Assembly (NCBI GenBank): GCA_035637595.1
Contig: DASPWW010000028.1
Location: 1-64,000 of the forward strand
DNA: 64,000 bases
Origin: DASPWW01 sp035637595
Lineage (GTDB): Bacteria; Actinomycetota; Thermoleophilia; Solirubrobacterales; 70-9
Reading direction: 5' to 3'
The translations under genes were made by a program, and so were the position numbers. Of the stretch, positions 8,087-16,563 are shown piece by piece (positions within the stretch are counted from its first letter, which is position 1; each line of letters opens with the position of its first letter). The notes beneath the pieces were generated by a model. The model was not told where the DNA came from. It saw only the letters and a list, made by a program, of their open reading frames with translations, and did not search any database.

Positions 8087-8614
8087 CTACTCGAGCTTCA
8101 GCTCGCGGAGCTTGTCCCAGCGCGGGTCGGGCGCCGACTCGTGACGGTGATCGCCCGGGTCGGCGTCGAGCGGCTTGCCGCACACCGGGCACAGCCCGGC
8201 GCAATCCGGGCGGCAGAGGAACTTGCCAGGCATCGCGAGCGCCAGCGCGTCGTGCGCCCAGGCCGCGACGTCGAGCTCGTCGTCGCTGACGTAAGGACTG
8301 CTCAGGTCCTCCTCCCCCTCGCCGGCATCGCCGGCCTGCTCGACCTCGCGTGCGTCGACTTCAACCGTGACGGCGGCCGGGTCGAGGCAACGCACGCAGG
8401 GACCCGTGACGTCCGCTGCGAAGCGCAGCCGCAACGCATAGCCGGTCGTCGTTCGCGAGACGTCGAGCCGCGCGAGGGCCCGCTTGCCCGCGATCTCGTA
8501 CGCCTGCCCGCCGTAGCTCAGCCCTCCCGGAACGACGTCGACGTCGAGCCGCCGCCCGTCGCCGGGAGCGGGCGCGAATCGCGACAGGTCGATGCTGTCC
8601 GTCCTGAGTGCCAT
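8087..8614 (-). CDS. yceD: YceD / DUF177 family protein
   Basis: YceD-type protein of 175 residues. Family members usually sit upstream of rpmF and have been linked to 23S rRNA metabolism. The core CVRCLDPAAVTVEVDAREVE and the C-terminal cysteines CRPDCAGLCPVCGKPLD, a small zinc-binding module, are typical. I use the ATG at 8614 because a GGAGGG ribosome site precedes it. Translation could also be extended to a GTG six codons upstream. The gene is displaced from rpmF by about 2 kb. Confidence 0.88.
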   Translation of the reverse strand: MALRTDSIDLSRFAPAPGDGRRLDVDVVPGGLSYGGQAYEIAGKRALARLDVSRTTTGYALRLRFAADVTGPCVRCLDPAAVTVEVDAREVEQAGDAGEGEEDLSSPYVSDDELDVAAWAHDALALAMPGKFLCRPDCAGLCPVCGKPLDADPGDHRHESAPDPRWDKLRELKLE

Positions 8615-8658
8615 AGCTCCCTCCGCCACCACGGTCGTGGAACGATTCGAGCTTAGCG

Positions 8659-9201
8659 ATGACCCCGCAGTTCCACTCAGACCCCGATACGTACCTGGAG
8701 CGGATCCGCGCCGCGCTGCCGCGCTATGACGATCTCCAGGACCGCTCCGTGGAGGCGATCCCGTTCGAGCCGCGCCGAGTGCTCGAGCTCGGCATCGGCA
8801 CCGGCGAGACGACCCGCCGGCTGCTCGATCGCTTCCCGGACGCGGCCGTCACGGGGCTCGACGCGAGCCCGGAGATGGTCTTTCGCGCCCGTGAGATGGG
8901 GATCGAGGTGCGGCTGGCGCGCATGGAGGACCCGCTGCCCGACGGCCCCTGGGACCTCGTGATCGCGGTTCTCGCGGTGCATCACCTCGACGAGCACCAA
9001 AAGCGCGATCTATTCCGGCGCGTGCGCGGGCAATCGCGCTCCCTGGTGCTCGGCGACCAGGTCGAGGCCGAGCATCAGAGCCTGCCGCCCGAACCGGGTG
9101 TCGACTTCCTCGACCCGCCCGACAAGCTCGCGGAGTGGGCCGGCGGCGAGGTCGCGTGGCAGGGCGACGACCTCGCGGTCATCACTGCGACCTACGACTG
9201 A
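8659..9201 (+). CDS. SAM-dependent class I methyltransferase
   Basis: A 180-residue class I methyltransferase. The SAM-binding motif I is VLELGIGTGETTRRLL (about 41-56), motif II has the acidic TGLDASPEM, and motif IV is DLVIAVLAVHHLD. It is small and has no obvious substrate domain, so the target (metabolite or lipid) cannot be read from the sequence. It starts 44 bases from the divergent yceD and ends in a strong hairpin. Confidence 0.8.
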   Translation: MTPQFHSDPDTYLERIRAALPRYDDLQDRSVEAIPFEPRRVLELGIGTGETTRRLLDRFPDAAVTGLDASPEMVFRAREMGIEVRLARMEDPLPDGPWDLVIAVLAVHHLDEHQKRDLFRRVRGQSRSLVLGDQVEAEHQSLPPEPGVDFLDPPDKLAEWAGGEVAWQGDDLAVITATYD

Positions 9202-9220
9202 CGGGGCCCGAAGGCCCCGT
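9201..9220 (+). terminator. GC hairpin after the methyltransferase gene
   Basis: A perfect eight-base inverted repeat, ACGGGGCC-cgaa-GGCCCCGT, begins on the last base of the methyltransferase stop codon. There is no run of T after it, but such U-poor hairpins are common at gene ends in GC-rich actinobacteria. The remaining ~100 bases to the next gene hold its promoter region and a ribosome site (GAGGAGGAG). Confidence 0.65.
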
Positions 9221-9318
9221 CTGGTCTGGCCGCCGGAGTCTCCTCCGCGCGGCACTCGCCTGTTGGCTGCATCGTAGCCCCATACGATTCCGCCGCCCCG
9301 CGAGTCGAGGAGGAGCAG

Positions 9319-10128
9319 ATGCCGAAAGTCCTGTACGAGAAGCGCGACCGGATCGCCTACGTGACGATCAACCGCCCCGAGGCGCGAAACGCGATCGACC
9401 CCGACGTCCACCGGCTGATGATCGAGACGTGGGCCGATTTTGCCGACGACGACTCGGTCGACGTCGCGATCCTCACGGGCGCCGGTGACGACGCGTTCTG
9501 CGCCGGCGCCGACCTGAAGACCTACATCCCGCCGATCATGGCCGACGCCAGCCCCGCGGACATCCGCGAGATCGTCGAGCTGGGGCTCAACGGGTTCACG
9601 CGCGGGATGCACCGGATCTACAAGCCGATCGTCGGCGCCGTCAACGGCTGGGCGCTGGCCGGCGGGCTCGAGACGGCGCTCGCATGCGACATCCGCATCG
9701 CATCGGAGCGGGCGATGTTCGGATCCTTCGAGGCGCGGCGCGGGTTCCATCACGGCGACGGCGGCCTGGTGCGGCTCGTCAACGCGTGCGGGGTCTCGGT
9801 CGCCTCCCACATGCTGCTGACCGCCGAGCCGGTCGACGCCCGCCAGGCCCTCGATTGGGGGCTCGTGACCAAGGTGGTATCGCACGAGAGCCTGCTCGAC
9901 GAGGCCGAGACGGTCGCGCGCCAGATCCTGCGCAACTCGCAGCACGCCGTTCGCTCCGCGAAGCAGACGATCCTCGATGTGATCGGCCAGCCGCTCGACG
10001 CCCAGCTCCGCACCGAGGCCTGGAACGCGTACACCTGCGCCGATCCCGAGGAGACCAGGGCGCTGCTGGCTCGCTTCTACGACAAGTCCGACGCCGGGCG
10101 CGCCGGCAGCCACGAAACCACCCTGTGA
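9319..10128 (+). CDS. Enoyl-CoA hydratase/isomerase family protein
   Basis: A 269-residue crotonase-fold protein acting on acyl-CoA thioesters. The two oxyanion-hole regions are present: CAGADLKTY (about 67-75) and ALAGGLETALACDIRIA (about 114-130). FGSFEARRGF carries a glutamate in the position of the first catalytic acid. Substrate is not predictable. A strong GAGGAGGAG precedes the ATG. Its stop overlaps the start of the SDR gene (GTGA), so the two probably act together on a CoA or alcohol/ketone intermediate, for example in fatty acid or sterol-like breakdown. Confidence 0.85.
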   Translation: MPKVLYEKRDRIAYVTINRPEARNAIDPDVHRLMIETWADFADDDSVDVAILTGAGDDAFCAGADLKTYIPPIMADASPADIREIVELGLNGFTRGMHRIYKPIVGAVNGWALAGGLETALACDIRIASERAMFGSFEARRGFHHGDGGLVRLVNACGVSVASHMLLTAEPVDARQALDWGLVTKVVSHESLLDEAETVARQILRNSQHAVRSAKQTILDVIGQPLDAQLRTEAWNAYTCADPEETRALLARFYDKSDAGRAGSHETTL

Positions 10129-10820
10129 GTCGCACCGCTCTCGTCACCGGCGCGGCGCGCGGCATCGGGGCGGCGATAGCCGCACGGCTGCTCGCGGACG
10201 GGCTCGAGGTCGTGACCGCCGACCGCGAGCAGGGCTGCGACCTGCGCTTCGACGTCGCGCGCGGGGAGCTTCCCGAGCTCGACGACATCGACGTCTGCGT
10301 GTCGAACGCCGGGATCACCGACACGATCGCCCCCGCCCACCACATGGGCGCCGAGCAGTGGGCGCGCGACATCGAGGTCAACCTGAGCGGCGCCTTCCGC
10401 GTCGTCCAGGCATGCCTGCCGGGAATGCGCGAGCGCCGCTGGGGCCGCGTCGTCGTGATCTCGAGCGGGGCGGCGCGCACCGGGCTCCCGGGGCAGGTCG
10501 CCTACGCGGCCTCCAAGGCCGGGCTGCTCGGGATGGTCAAGACGATCGCGGCCGAGAACGCGTCGCGCGGGATCACGGCGAACGCCGTCCTGCCGGGGAT
10601 CGTCGCGACCGAGAAGGTGCGCGCGATGCCGGCGGACGTGCGCGAGCGAGTCGAGGCCGGCCTGCCAACCGGCCGGATGGGAGCGCCGCGGGAGGTCGCC
10701 GCGCTCATCGCCTTCCTCGCCTCCGAGGACGCCGGCTACATCACCGGCGAGGCGATCGGGATCGACGGCGGAGCGGCGCTCAACACCCTGTCGCTCGGCT
10801 CGGAGCGAGACGACCGCTAG
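10125..10820 (+). CDS. Short-chain dehydrogenase/reductase
   Basis: SDR of 231 residues using NAD(P). The cofactor motif is TGAARGIG (about 8-15), VSNAGITD gives the NAG motif, and the catalytic Ser-Tyr-Lys set is in ISSGAARTG and YAASKAG. The C-terminal GEAIGIDGGAALN is typical of the FabG-like group. The GTG start overlaps the preceding crotonase stop by four bases, so they are translated together. Loss of some residues between beta2 and beta4 makes it slightly short for a FabG-type enzyme. Confidence 0.88.
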   Translation: MSRTALVTGAARGIGAAIAARLLADGLEVVTADREQGCDLRFDVARGELPELDDIDVCVSNAGITDTIAPAHHMGAEQWARDIEVNLSGAFRVVQACLPGMRERRWGRVVVISSGAARTGLPGQVAYAASKAGLLGMVKTIAAENASRGITANAVLPGIVATEKVRAMPADVRERVEAGLPTGRMGAPREVAALIAFLASEDAGYITGEAIGIDGGAALNTLSLGSERDDR

Positions 10821-10842
10821 CGCGCGGCGCGGGCCGGCGGGC

Positions 10843-11121
10843 CTATCGGTACCGGTACCGGCTGAAGTAGCCGACGCGCGGCCGGGCGATGAAGTAGACG
10901 ATCACCGCCGCGCACAGCACCGCGAGAATGAACCCCACGAGCGGCTCCTTGGGGCTGACCAGGTACCACGAGATCAGTCCCGCGATGAACGACCCGGCGA
11001 GCCCCGCGAGCGCGGTCGCGACGATCCCCATCCCCGTCGTCCCGGGGACGAGCAGCCTCGCCAGCGCCCCGACGATCAGGCCGGCCACGAACAGCCAGAA
11101 GAGGTAGACGAGCAGTTCCAT
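10843..11121 (-). CDS. GlsB/YeaQ/YmgE family small membrane protein
   Basis: A 92-residue integral membrane protein with three hydrophobic segments and the family pattern GLIVGALARLLVPG, then GMGIVATALAGLAGSFIAG. The family is often stress-induced and called transglycosylase-associated; its biochemical role is unsettled. The C terminus ends in a basic-aromatic repeat (YFSRYRYR). It converges with the SDR gene across a short GC-rich gap of 22 bases. Confidence 0.85.
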   Translation of the reverse strand: MELLVYLFWLFVAGLIVGALARLLVPGTTGMGIVATALAGLAGSFIAGLISWYLVSPKEPLVGFILAVLCAAVIVYFIARPRVGYFSRYRYR

Positions 11122-11202
11122 GCGGTGTGGGTTCTACCCGTGCCCGGGAGCCGAGAAACGGGCGCCCTGGCCGGACGTTCGAGCGAGGCTGGCCGCCCCC
11201 CG

Positions 11203-11586
11203 CTACGGCTCGGCGTAGCCAGGCCGGGCGATCTCGAGCTTGCGCTTCACGTGCTCGCGCAGGCTCCCGGCGACCTGCTCGATCTCGCCGTCGAGGTTCC
11301 CCTGCCTGATCTCCCAGGCGAGCTCCGCCGCTGCCTCTCGAGCCTCCGCCTCGGCCTGATCGATGGCCGGCTCCGGGCCCTCGGCGCCGAGCAGGGAGCG
11401 AAACAGCGCCACGTCGGCGAGCGAGGCGTCCTCCCCGGCGCGCAGCTCGCGCGCGACGACCGCGCAGACGTTCGCCGCGACCAGGACCTGGAAGCGGCGC
11501 TCGCGCGGAACCCACTCGCGCACGTCCGCGAACAACAGCTCGGCGAGAGCGTCGAGCAGCTCCGGTGCCGTCGGTCGATCCTGCAT
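11203..11586 (-). CDS. DUF6285 family protein
   Basis: A small, largely helical acidic protein of 127 residues (MQDRPTAPELLDALAEL start, RRFQVLVAANVCAVVARELR core). It resembles DUF6285, a family usually found directly downstream of an aminoglycoside-type phosphotransferase of the ACAD10/11 kind. Here the intact phosphotransferase (15559-16563) is four surface-protein genes away. The tail of a second phosphotransferase remains at 13539-13583. Function of the family is not established. Confidence 0.65.
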   Translation of the reverse strand: MQDRPTAPELLDALAELLFADVREWVPRERRFQVLVAANVCAVVARELRAGEDASLADVALFRSLLGAEGPEPAIDQAEAEAREAAAELAWEIRQGNLDGEIEQVAGSLREHVKRKLEIARPGYAEP

Positions 11587-11599
11587 CGCGCGCCGCGGG

Positions 11600-12538
11600 C
11601 TAGTGGTGCTTCTTCTTCTTGCGCTTGGCCTTGAACTCGAAGCTCGCGGGCGTGGAGTCGTTGTTGCCCGCCGCGTCGATGGCGCGCACCGCGAAGCTGT
11701 GATCCCGCGGCTTGCGCTTTGCCTTGACCGCCGTCGCGAACGGCGAGCTGCAGGGCTGGAACGCGCCGCCGTCGACCTGGCATTGGAAGCTGGAGTTCGG
11801 CTCCGAGGAGGTGAACGCAAAGCTCACCGTGACCTTCTTCTTCTTCGTCTTGACGACCTTCTTGGGACCGCTGGTGATCGTGGTGTCGGGGGGCGCGGTA
11901 TCGGGGCTGCAGGGCGAGAGGTCGCCGTCCTGGGTCTCGTCGCCGAGCCCGTCGCCGTCGCAATCGGGCTCGACGACCGCCTGGACGAGCAGCTCCAGCG
12001 GCGCCACCGCGTCGCCGGACCCCGTCGCGCCGTCCGCGAGGCCCCCCGAAAAGCCGTTCAGCGTCCCCCATATCACCGTGCTTGCGCTGGGAGTCGTGGC
12101 CCACACCAGCCCCTGGTTCCCGACGTTCAGCCCCACGCTGTCGCCCGCCTTGATCGGGACCTGGCTGGCGAACTCGGCGGTTCCCGAGTTCGTGGCCCCC
12201 GCAGAGCTCGTCCCAGCTCCCGTGAACGTAGTTCCCGAGACCGGGCGCAGCACCCGCAGCGCCACCGGATTCCCCGCGCTGCCGGACTTGACGCGCCAGC
12301 GCACGACGACGCCGTCGATCGGCGAGGTGAGGCCGTTCGGGGCGAGGCTTGCGGCGGGAAGGTTGAGATTGGTTCCCGTGCAGGTGCCCATGCCGGGGCA
12401 ATAGGACCCCTCGCCCGTCACCCCTGTGCCAGCGAGGTTGCTGCCGATCGTCACGGCCGCCGGGCTCGCGGACGCAGGGAGCAGGATCGCCGCCGCACAC
12501 CCCGCGAGGCCAACCCAGAACCGCCTCCGCCCGCTCAT
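11600..12538 (-). CDS. Exported protein with polybasic Ig cassette (cassette protein 2)
   Basis: A 312-residue predicted exported protein: signal peptide ending near ASASPAAV, an N-terminal beta domain (VRWRVKSGSAGNPVALRVLRP, VPIKAGDSVGLNVGNQG), the motif DCDGDGLGDETQD, then the cassette. This copy is the most basic: KKVVKTKKKK in the first strand, FQCQVDGGAFQPC for the cysteine pair, and a tail KAKRKKKKHH. It is closely related along its length to the next gene upstream (12592-13500), so the two look like a tandem duplication. Function unknown. Confidence 0.85.
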   Translation of the reverse strand: MSGRRRFWVGLAGCAAAILLPASASPAAVTIGSNLAGTGVTGEGSYCPGMGTCTGTNLNLPAASLAPNGLTSPIDGVVVRWRVKSGSAGNPVALRVLRPVSGTTFTGAGTSSAGATNSGTAEFASQVPIKAGDSVGLNVGNQGLVWATTPSASTVIWGTLNGFSGGLADGATGSGDAVAPLELLVQAVVEPDCDGDGLGDETQDGDLSPCSPDTAPPDTTITSGPKKVVKTKKKKVTVSFAFTSSEPNSSFQCQVDGGAFQPCSSPFATAVKAKRKPRDHSFAVRAIDAAGNNDSTPASFEFKAKRKKKKHH

Positions 12539-12591
12539 CGCGCCAGCGTACTACGGAGCTGCGCGGGCGGCCTCAGACGGCCGCAGCCGAG

Positions 12592-13500
12592 CTACTTCCT
12601 CGTCTTTTTCCTGACCCTCCAGCCGTCGGCGGCGGGCGAGCCGTCGACGTTGCCGGCCGGATCTCTCGCCCGCACCTCGAATGTGTGCTTGCCCTTCTTG
12701 ACCTTGACGGCATGGGGCGACGCGCAGGGCTGAAATGACCCGTCGTCGAGCTTGCACTCGAACGTCGAGCCCGGCTCGCTCGACGTGAACTCGAACGTCG
12801 AGGTCTTCTTGTAGGTCTTGTTCCTGGGTCGCTTGGTGATCGTGGTGTCTGGCGGCGCCGTATCGGGATTGCAGGGCGAGAGGTCGGGGTCCTGGGTCTC
12901 GTCGCCGAGCCCGTCGCCGTCGCAATCGGGCTCGACGACCGCCTGCACGAGCAGCTCCCGCGGCGTCACCGCGTCGCCACCGGCGGTCGCGCCATCAGAA
13001 AGCCCGGTGGGGAAGCCGTTGATGGCGCCCCACGCGACGACGGTCGAGCCCGCCGTGGTCGCGAAGGCGATTCCCTGGTTGGCGATGTCGAGCCCCACGC
13101 TGTCACCCGCCTTGATCGGAACCTGGGATGTGAACTCGGCGATCCCAAGCGCGGTGGTGCCCGGTGAGCTGGTCCCGGCACCTGTGTACGTCGCGCCGAA
13201 GGATAGGCGCAGCACCCGCAGCGCAACCGGGTTGCCCGGCAGGCTCGACTTGACGCGCCAGCGCACGGCTACGCCGTCGAACGGAGAGGTCGCACCGTTC
13301 GGGGCAGTGCTGCTTTGGGGCAGGTTGCCGTTCGTGGCCGTGCATGGACCGGCGCCGATGCAGTAGCCGTCGAGGCTGAGGTTCTCAGTGGGGATCGCGA
13401 TCAGGCTGCTCCCGATCGTGACCGCGGCCGGGCTCGCGGCGGCCGGAAGCAGCAGGGCAGCGACGAAGGTACCGACCGCGATACCCCTGCGTCCTCCCAT
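12592..13500 (-). CDS. Exported protein with polybasic Ig cassette (cassette protein 3)
   Basis: A 302-residue paralogue of the preceding entry. The ATG at 13500 gives MGGRRGIAVGTFVAALLL, a good signal peptide; the open frame runs further upstream, but that part overlaps the relic of another gene. It shares GNPVALRVLR, TGAGTSS, SQVPIKAGDSVGLD and ELLVQAVVEPDCDGDGLG with cassette protein 2. The C-terminal cassette has KRPRNKTYKK, FECKLDDGSFQPC, KVKKGKHTFEVRARDPAGN and the tail RVRKKTRK. No anchor motif. Surface role inferred. Confidence 0.85.
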   Translation of the reverse strand: MGGRRGIAVGTFVAALLLPAAASPAAVTIGSSLIAIPTENLSLDGYCIGAGPCTATNGNLPQSSTAPNGATSPFDGVAVRWRVKSSLPGNPVALRVLRLSFGATYTGAGTSSPGTTALGIAEFTSQVPIKAGDSVGLDIANQGIAFATTAGSTVVAWGAINGFPTGLSDGATAGGDAVTPRELLVQAVVEPDCDGDGLGDETQDPDLSPCNPDTAPPDTTITKRPRNKTYKKTSTFEFTSSEPGSTFECKLDDGSFQPCASPHAVKVKKGKHTFEVRARDPAGNVDGSPAADGWRVRKKTRK

Positions 13501-13535
13501 CACAGCCAGGCTACTAGGGACAGGCGCGGCGAGCG

Positions 13536-13583
13536 TCAGGCGATCAGCTCGAGCAGATCCCACTCGGGCTCGCAGATCCGCCT
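13536..13583 (-). pseudogene. 3' remnant of a second phosphotransferase gene
   Basis: Fifteen codons plus a stop encode RRICEPEWDLLELIA, which matches the C-terminal region of the intact phosphotransferase at 15586-15630 with one conservative change. The codons differ mainly at third positions, so the two had diverged as functional genes before this one was lost. Nothing upstream in this frame matches the rest of the family. The relic marks the former end of a phosphotransferase gene just upstream of cassette protein 3 and, beyond it, the DUF6285 gene. Confidence 0.7.
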
Positions 13584-13755
13584 GCACCTGACAAGCCGAG
13601 CGACCGTCGCGCTCGACGACTCGATCGATCCCGAGCTCGGTCCGCGCCGCGTCGTCGCCGAGGCGAGTGGCAGCGGATTCGCGGCGGACCGCGTGATCGG
13701 AAAGATCACGGTCCTGCGCCGCGGCTGACCCCCAGGCACGCGTTCGGGGCAGGCG
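13584..13755. other. Gene-poor stretch with an unassigned open fragment
   Basis: Between the phosphotransferase relic and cassette protein 4 lies about 170 bases without a complete gene. A plus-strand frame to 13728 reads ...ELGPRRVVAEASGSGF... and ends in a stop. It looks protein-like in composition but I do not recognise it and see no start, so it may be another gene fragment. Confidence 0.35.
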
Positions 13756-14616
13756 TTACTTCTTCTTCTTTTTCTTGACCTTCCAGTCGTCGGAAGCGGG
13801 CGTGCCCTCGACGTTCCCTCCGACATCCGTGGCGCGGACGGAGAAGTTGTGGGCACCCTTCTTCACCTGGAAGGTGTCGGGTGAAGTGCAGTGGGCAAAT
13901 GCGCCGCCGTCGAGCGAGCACTCGAACCCCGCGCCTGCCTCGTTGGCCGTGAAGGCGAACGTCACCGAGACCTTCTTCTTCTTGGTCTTGATCTTGTCCT
14001 TGGGCTGCTCGGTGATCGTGGTCTCAGGCGCGGGTGGGCACGAACGGATGTCGTTGTCCTGGGTCTCGTCGCCTAGGCCGTCGTCGTCGCAGTCGGGCTC
14101 GAGCGTCACCGAGACGTCGAGCTGGAAGGTGACCGGACCGGAGTAGGTCGAAGTCGTTCCGGGGGCGGGATCTCCCGCCAGGTACATGAAGCTGTATCCG
14201 GGTGGAGGCGTGGTCTCGAAGCAGTAACCGCCGCTCGCAACGAAGAGGCCGATCACGTCCCCCGCCTGGACGCGGATGCTCACGGGGTAGGTGTTGACGA
14301 TGGTTTGGACCGGCGCCTCGAGCCCTCCGTCGCCCACGATCGTGAACTGGTTTCCGCCCACGGGACGGGCGACCTTGAGCTTCACCTGGGTGGGCGATGC
14401 GGGCGCTTGATAGCTCCATGATGTGATCACGCCCGCCGAGGGGGCTGCATATGACGAGCCCGGTGAATTCGCCTGGAGGTGCGTGACCCCGTTCGCACAG
14501 CCGGCGTCGGGGGCGAGCGTCTGGCCAACCTGCGTCGCAGCGCCGGCTGTAGGCGCAGCCGCGAGCGCTGCCGCCGCGACGGCGATCGTCAACGCCGTTG
14601 TCTTAGTCCTTCGCAT
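13756..14616 (-). CDS. Exported protein with polybasic Ig cassette (cassette protein 4)
   Basis: A 286-residue predicted exported protein of the second N-terminal type: signal peptide to about residue 27 (PTAGAATQVGQTL), then HLQANSPGSSYAAPSAGVITSW, VKLKVARPVGGNQFTIVG, VQAGDVIGLFV and DCDDDGLGDETQD. The cassette has PKDKIKTKKKK, FECSLDGGAFAHC, VKKGAHNFSVRATDVGGN and the tail KVKKKKKK. The start is the ATG at 14616 (MRRTKTTALT). It is related to cassette proteins 6-8 near 20-22 kb. Role unknown. Confidence 0.85.
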   Translation of the reverse strand: MRRTKTTALTIAVAAAALAAAPTAGAATQVGQTLAPDAGCANGVTHLQANSPGSSYAAPSAGVITSWSYQAPASPTQVKLKVARPVGGNQFTIVGDGGLEAPVQTIVNTYPVSIRVQAGDVIGLFVASGGYCFETTPPPGYSFMYLAGDPAPGTTSTYSGPVTFQLDVSVTLEPDCDDDGLGDETQDNDIRSCPPAPETTITEQPKDKIKTKKKKVSVTFAFTANEAGAGFECSLDGGAFAHCTSPDTFQVKKGAHNFSVRATDVGGNVEGTPASDDWKVKKKKKK

Positions 14617-14632
14617 GCGGGCGATCCGGCCC

Positions 14633-15481
14633 CTACTTCTTCTTCTTCTTGACCTTCCAGTCGTCGGAGGCCGGCGAGCCATCGAGGTTGCCGACCGGAT
14701 CCTTCGCCCGGACCTCAAAGGAGTGCTTGCCCTTCTTGACCTTGAAGCTGTCGGGTGAGGTGCACGGCGCGAACGGCTTGCCGTCCAGCGAGCACTCGAA
14801 CGTCGAGCCGGGCTCGCTCGAGGTGAACTCGAAGGTCGCGGTCTTCTTCTTCGTCTTGTCCTTCGGCTTCTTGGTGATGGTGGTATCTGGCGGCTGTGCG
14901 TCTGGAACCGCCGAATCGACAAAGGTGGCGAATGGCATGTCCGGGTCGCTCGGGCCCCCTGCGGTGGACCACGGGCTCGACTCCGAAGCGTTTCTTCTCC
15001 ACAGGAAGCCGGGGCATGGATTCGCCGCGATGGTCGAAACACCCACCGTGCTTGATCCAGGTCTCGTCACAGCCAGCGCGTAAGGCTGGCCCGCGGTCAC
15101 GTCGGGTGGGGGAGAGAACTCCGCCGTAAGCGTGGCCGCGCCGGCCGGTACCACGGAGTCGGGAATCGTGACGGAAGCGAGCACGACATTGGACGGGCCA
15201 GCGTTGAGGCCTTGGGCCTCGTTGATCTGAACGATCCAATCACCCGGCGTGCCGGTCTTGTAGACGGTGGGCTGCGCCGTCGTCAATCTGCCGCTGGCTT
15301 GCGCCGTGAACGTCTGAGCGAAGAACGAATTGCCGAGACTGGTGGTGTTTCCAAACGGCGGATTCCTCACACAGCTCGCATCCAAGGCTGGTTCCGCAGA
15401 TGCCGGCGAAGCGACCGCGAGGGCCACGAGGCCGACGCATGCCACAACTATTACCTGCCTCCAATCCCCCCAGTGCCGCAT
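14633..15481 (-). CDS. Exported protein with a different N-terminal domain and polybasic Ig cassette (cassette protein 5)
   Basis: A 282-residue predicted exported protein. Signal peptide VIVVACVGLVALAVASPASA. The N-terminal domain (FFAQTFTAQASGRLTTAQ, GDWIVQINEAQGL, PDVTAGQPYALAVTRPG) is unlike the other cassette proteins and lacks the DxDxDG motif. It resembles carbohydrate-binding-like beta-sandwiches only in a general way. The C-terminal ~85 residues are the same cassette: KKPKDKTKKK, FECSLDGKPFAPC, KVKKGKHSFEVRAKDPVGN, tail KVKKKKK. This gene is good evidence that the cassette moves as a module. Confidence 0.83.
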   Translation of the reverse strand: MRHWGDWRQVIVVACVGLVALAVASPASAEPALDASCVRNPPFGNTTSLGNSFFAQTFTAQASGRLTTAQPTVYKTGTPGDWIVQINEAQGLNAGPSNVVLASVTIPDSVVPAGAATLTAEFSPPPDVTAGQPYALAVTRPGSSTVGVSTIAANPCPGFLWRRNASESSPWSTAGGPSDPDMPFATFVDSAVPDAQPPDTTITKKPKDKTKKKTATFEFTSSEPGSTFECSLDGKPFAPCTSPDSFKVKKGKHSFEVRAKDPVGNLDGSPASDDWKVKKKKK

Positions 15482-15558
15482 GACGTCTCCTCGTCGTATT
15501 TCCAGTGAGTCTCAGTATTGCGCGATCCGGCGCCGGGAGGTCCAGGAAGATCGCACGG

Positions 15559-16563
15559 CTATGCCGGGCGAGGCCCCCGGCTGGCGGCAACCAGCTCCAG
15601 CAGGTCCCACTCCGGCTCGCAGATGCGGCGGCCCAGCGAGGCGAGCTCCGCGCTGCGGCGCCGGCCGGTGAGGTGGTCTTGTGCCTGGCGGGCGCAGATG
15701 ACGGCCCACTTCAGGTTGCCCATTGCCTCCCACCAGCGCAGCCGGTTCGGATCCGGCGGGGTGCCGCCGGCCGCCTCGTAGGCGGCGAGGAGCTCGTCCA
15801 GGTCACCCAGGCCCCCGACCTGCTTGTCGTCGTTTCCGAAGCGCCACGACCGGATGCAGATCCAGCCGATGTCCTCGGCCGGGTCGCCGAGGTGACAGAG
15901 CTCCCAGTCGATGACCGCCGCTAGCCCCTGCTCGGAGACGATGAAATTGCCCAGCCGGAAGTCGCCGTGGACGAGCGTCACGCGAGCCGGCGGCGGCGGA
16001 GCGTTCAGCCGCAGCCAGCGCAGCCCCGCCTCGGTCGCCGGGAGCGCCTCACCTATGGCGTCGAGCTCGGCCTCCCATAGGTCGCACGCCGCAAGGGCCG
16101 GATCGGCTTGCGGCCGTGCGATGCCTTCGAGATCTCCGACTTCAATCGCATGAATGCGGGCAAGCGCGTCGCCGAGCTGTCCGACGAGCTTGTGCCGAGC
16201 TTCGGCGTATTGGTTGCGTCGAAGCACCCTCGGCGCCACCGATTCGCCTTCGACGTGTTCCATCAGGAACCCCGCCGTCTCGAACCGGCCGCCGGTCGAG
16301 TCGAAGAGCAGGGGCCGTGCGACCGGAACGCCGGAGCGCGCAGCCGCCTCGACCACCCCGTACTCGACCTCCAGCAGCGTGAACGACTGTCCTCCGGGTG
16401 GATCCCGCCGGAGCACCCAACGGCCGGCGTCCCCCTCGACGAGCCACGTCTCGCGCGAGGCGCCCCCGGGAATCGGCGTCATGCTGACCTCCCCAGGATC
16501 CTGGCCCGTGGCCTCGGCGACCGCGGCGCGAACCCCGTCGGCCGCGGGGGCCTCAGCCGCCAT
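15559..16563 (-). CDS. Aminoglycoside phosphotransferase-family kinase (ACAD10/11-like)
   Basis: A 334-residue APH-fold protein. Visible kinase features are ETWLVEGDAGRWVLRRD (ATP-binding lysine region replaced by R), the catalytic loop HGDFRLGNF (about 200-208) and the metal site AVIDWELCHLGDPAEDI (about 215-231). The family phosphorylates hydroxyacyl or other small substrates, often together with acyl-CoA dehydrogenases; antibiotic resistance is not implied. It overlaps the upstream unknown gene by 11 bases, so they form an operon. The usual downstream partner, DUF6285, has been separated by the surface-protein array. Confidence 0.85.
   Translation of the reverse strand: MAAEAPAADGVRAAVAEATGQDPGEVSMTPIPGGASRETWLVEGDAGRWVLRRDPPGGQSFTLLEVEYGVVEAAARSGVPVARPLLFDSTGGRFETAGFLMEHVEGESVAPRVLRRNQYAEARHKLVGQLGDALARIHAIEVGDLEGIARPQADPALAACDLWEAELDAIGEALPATEAGLRWLRLNAPPPPARVTLVHGDFRLGNFIVSEQGLAAVIDWELCHLGDPAEDIGWICIRSWRFGNDDKQVGGLGDLDELLAAYEAAGGTPPDPNRLRWWEAMGNLKWAVICARQAQDHLTGRRRSAELASLGRRICEPEWDLLELVAASRGPRPA

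Noticed and set aside
15559..16563. Aminoglycoside resistance gene
   Set aside because: It carries the APH fold, but its length, DWELCHLGDP motif and DUF6285 association fit the ACAD10/11-like kinases of general metabolism.
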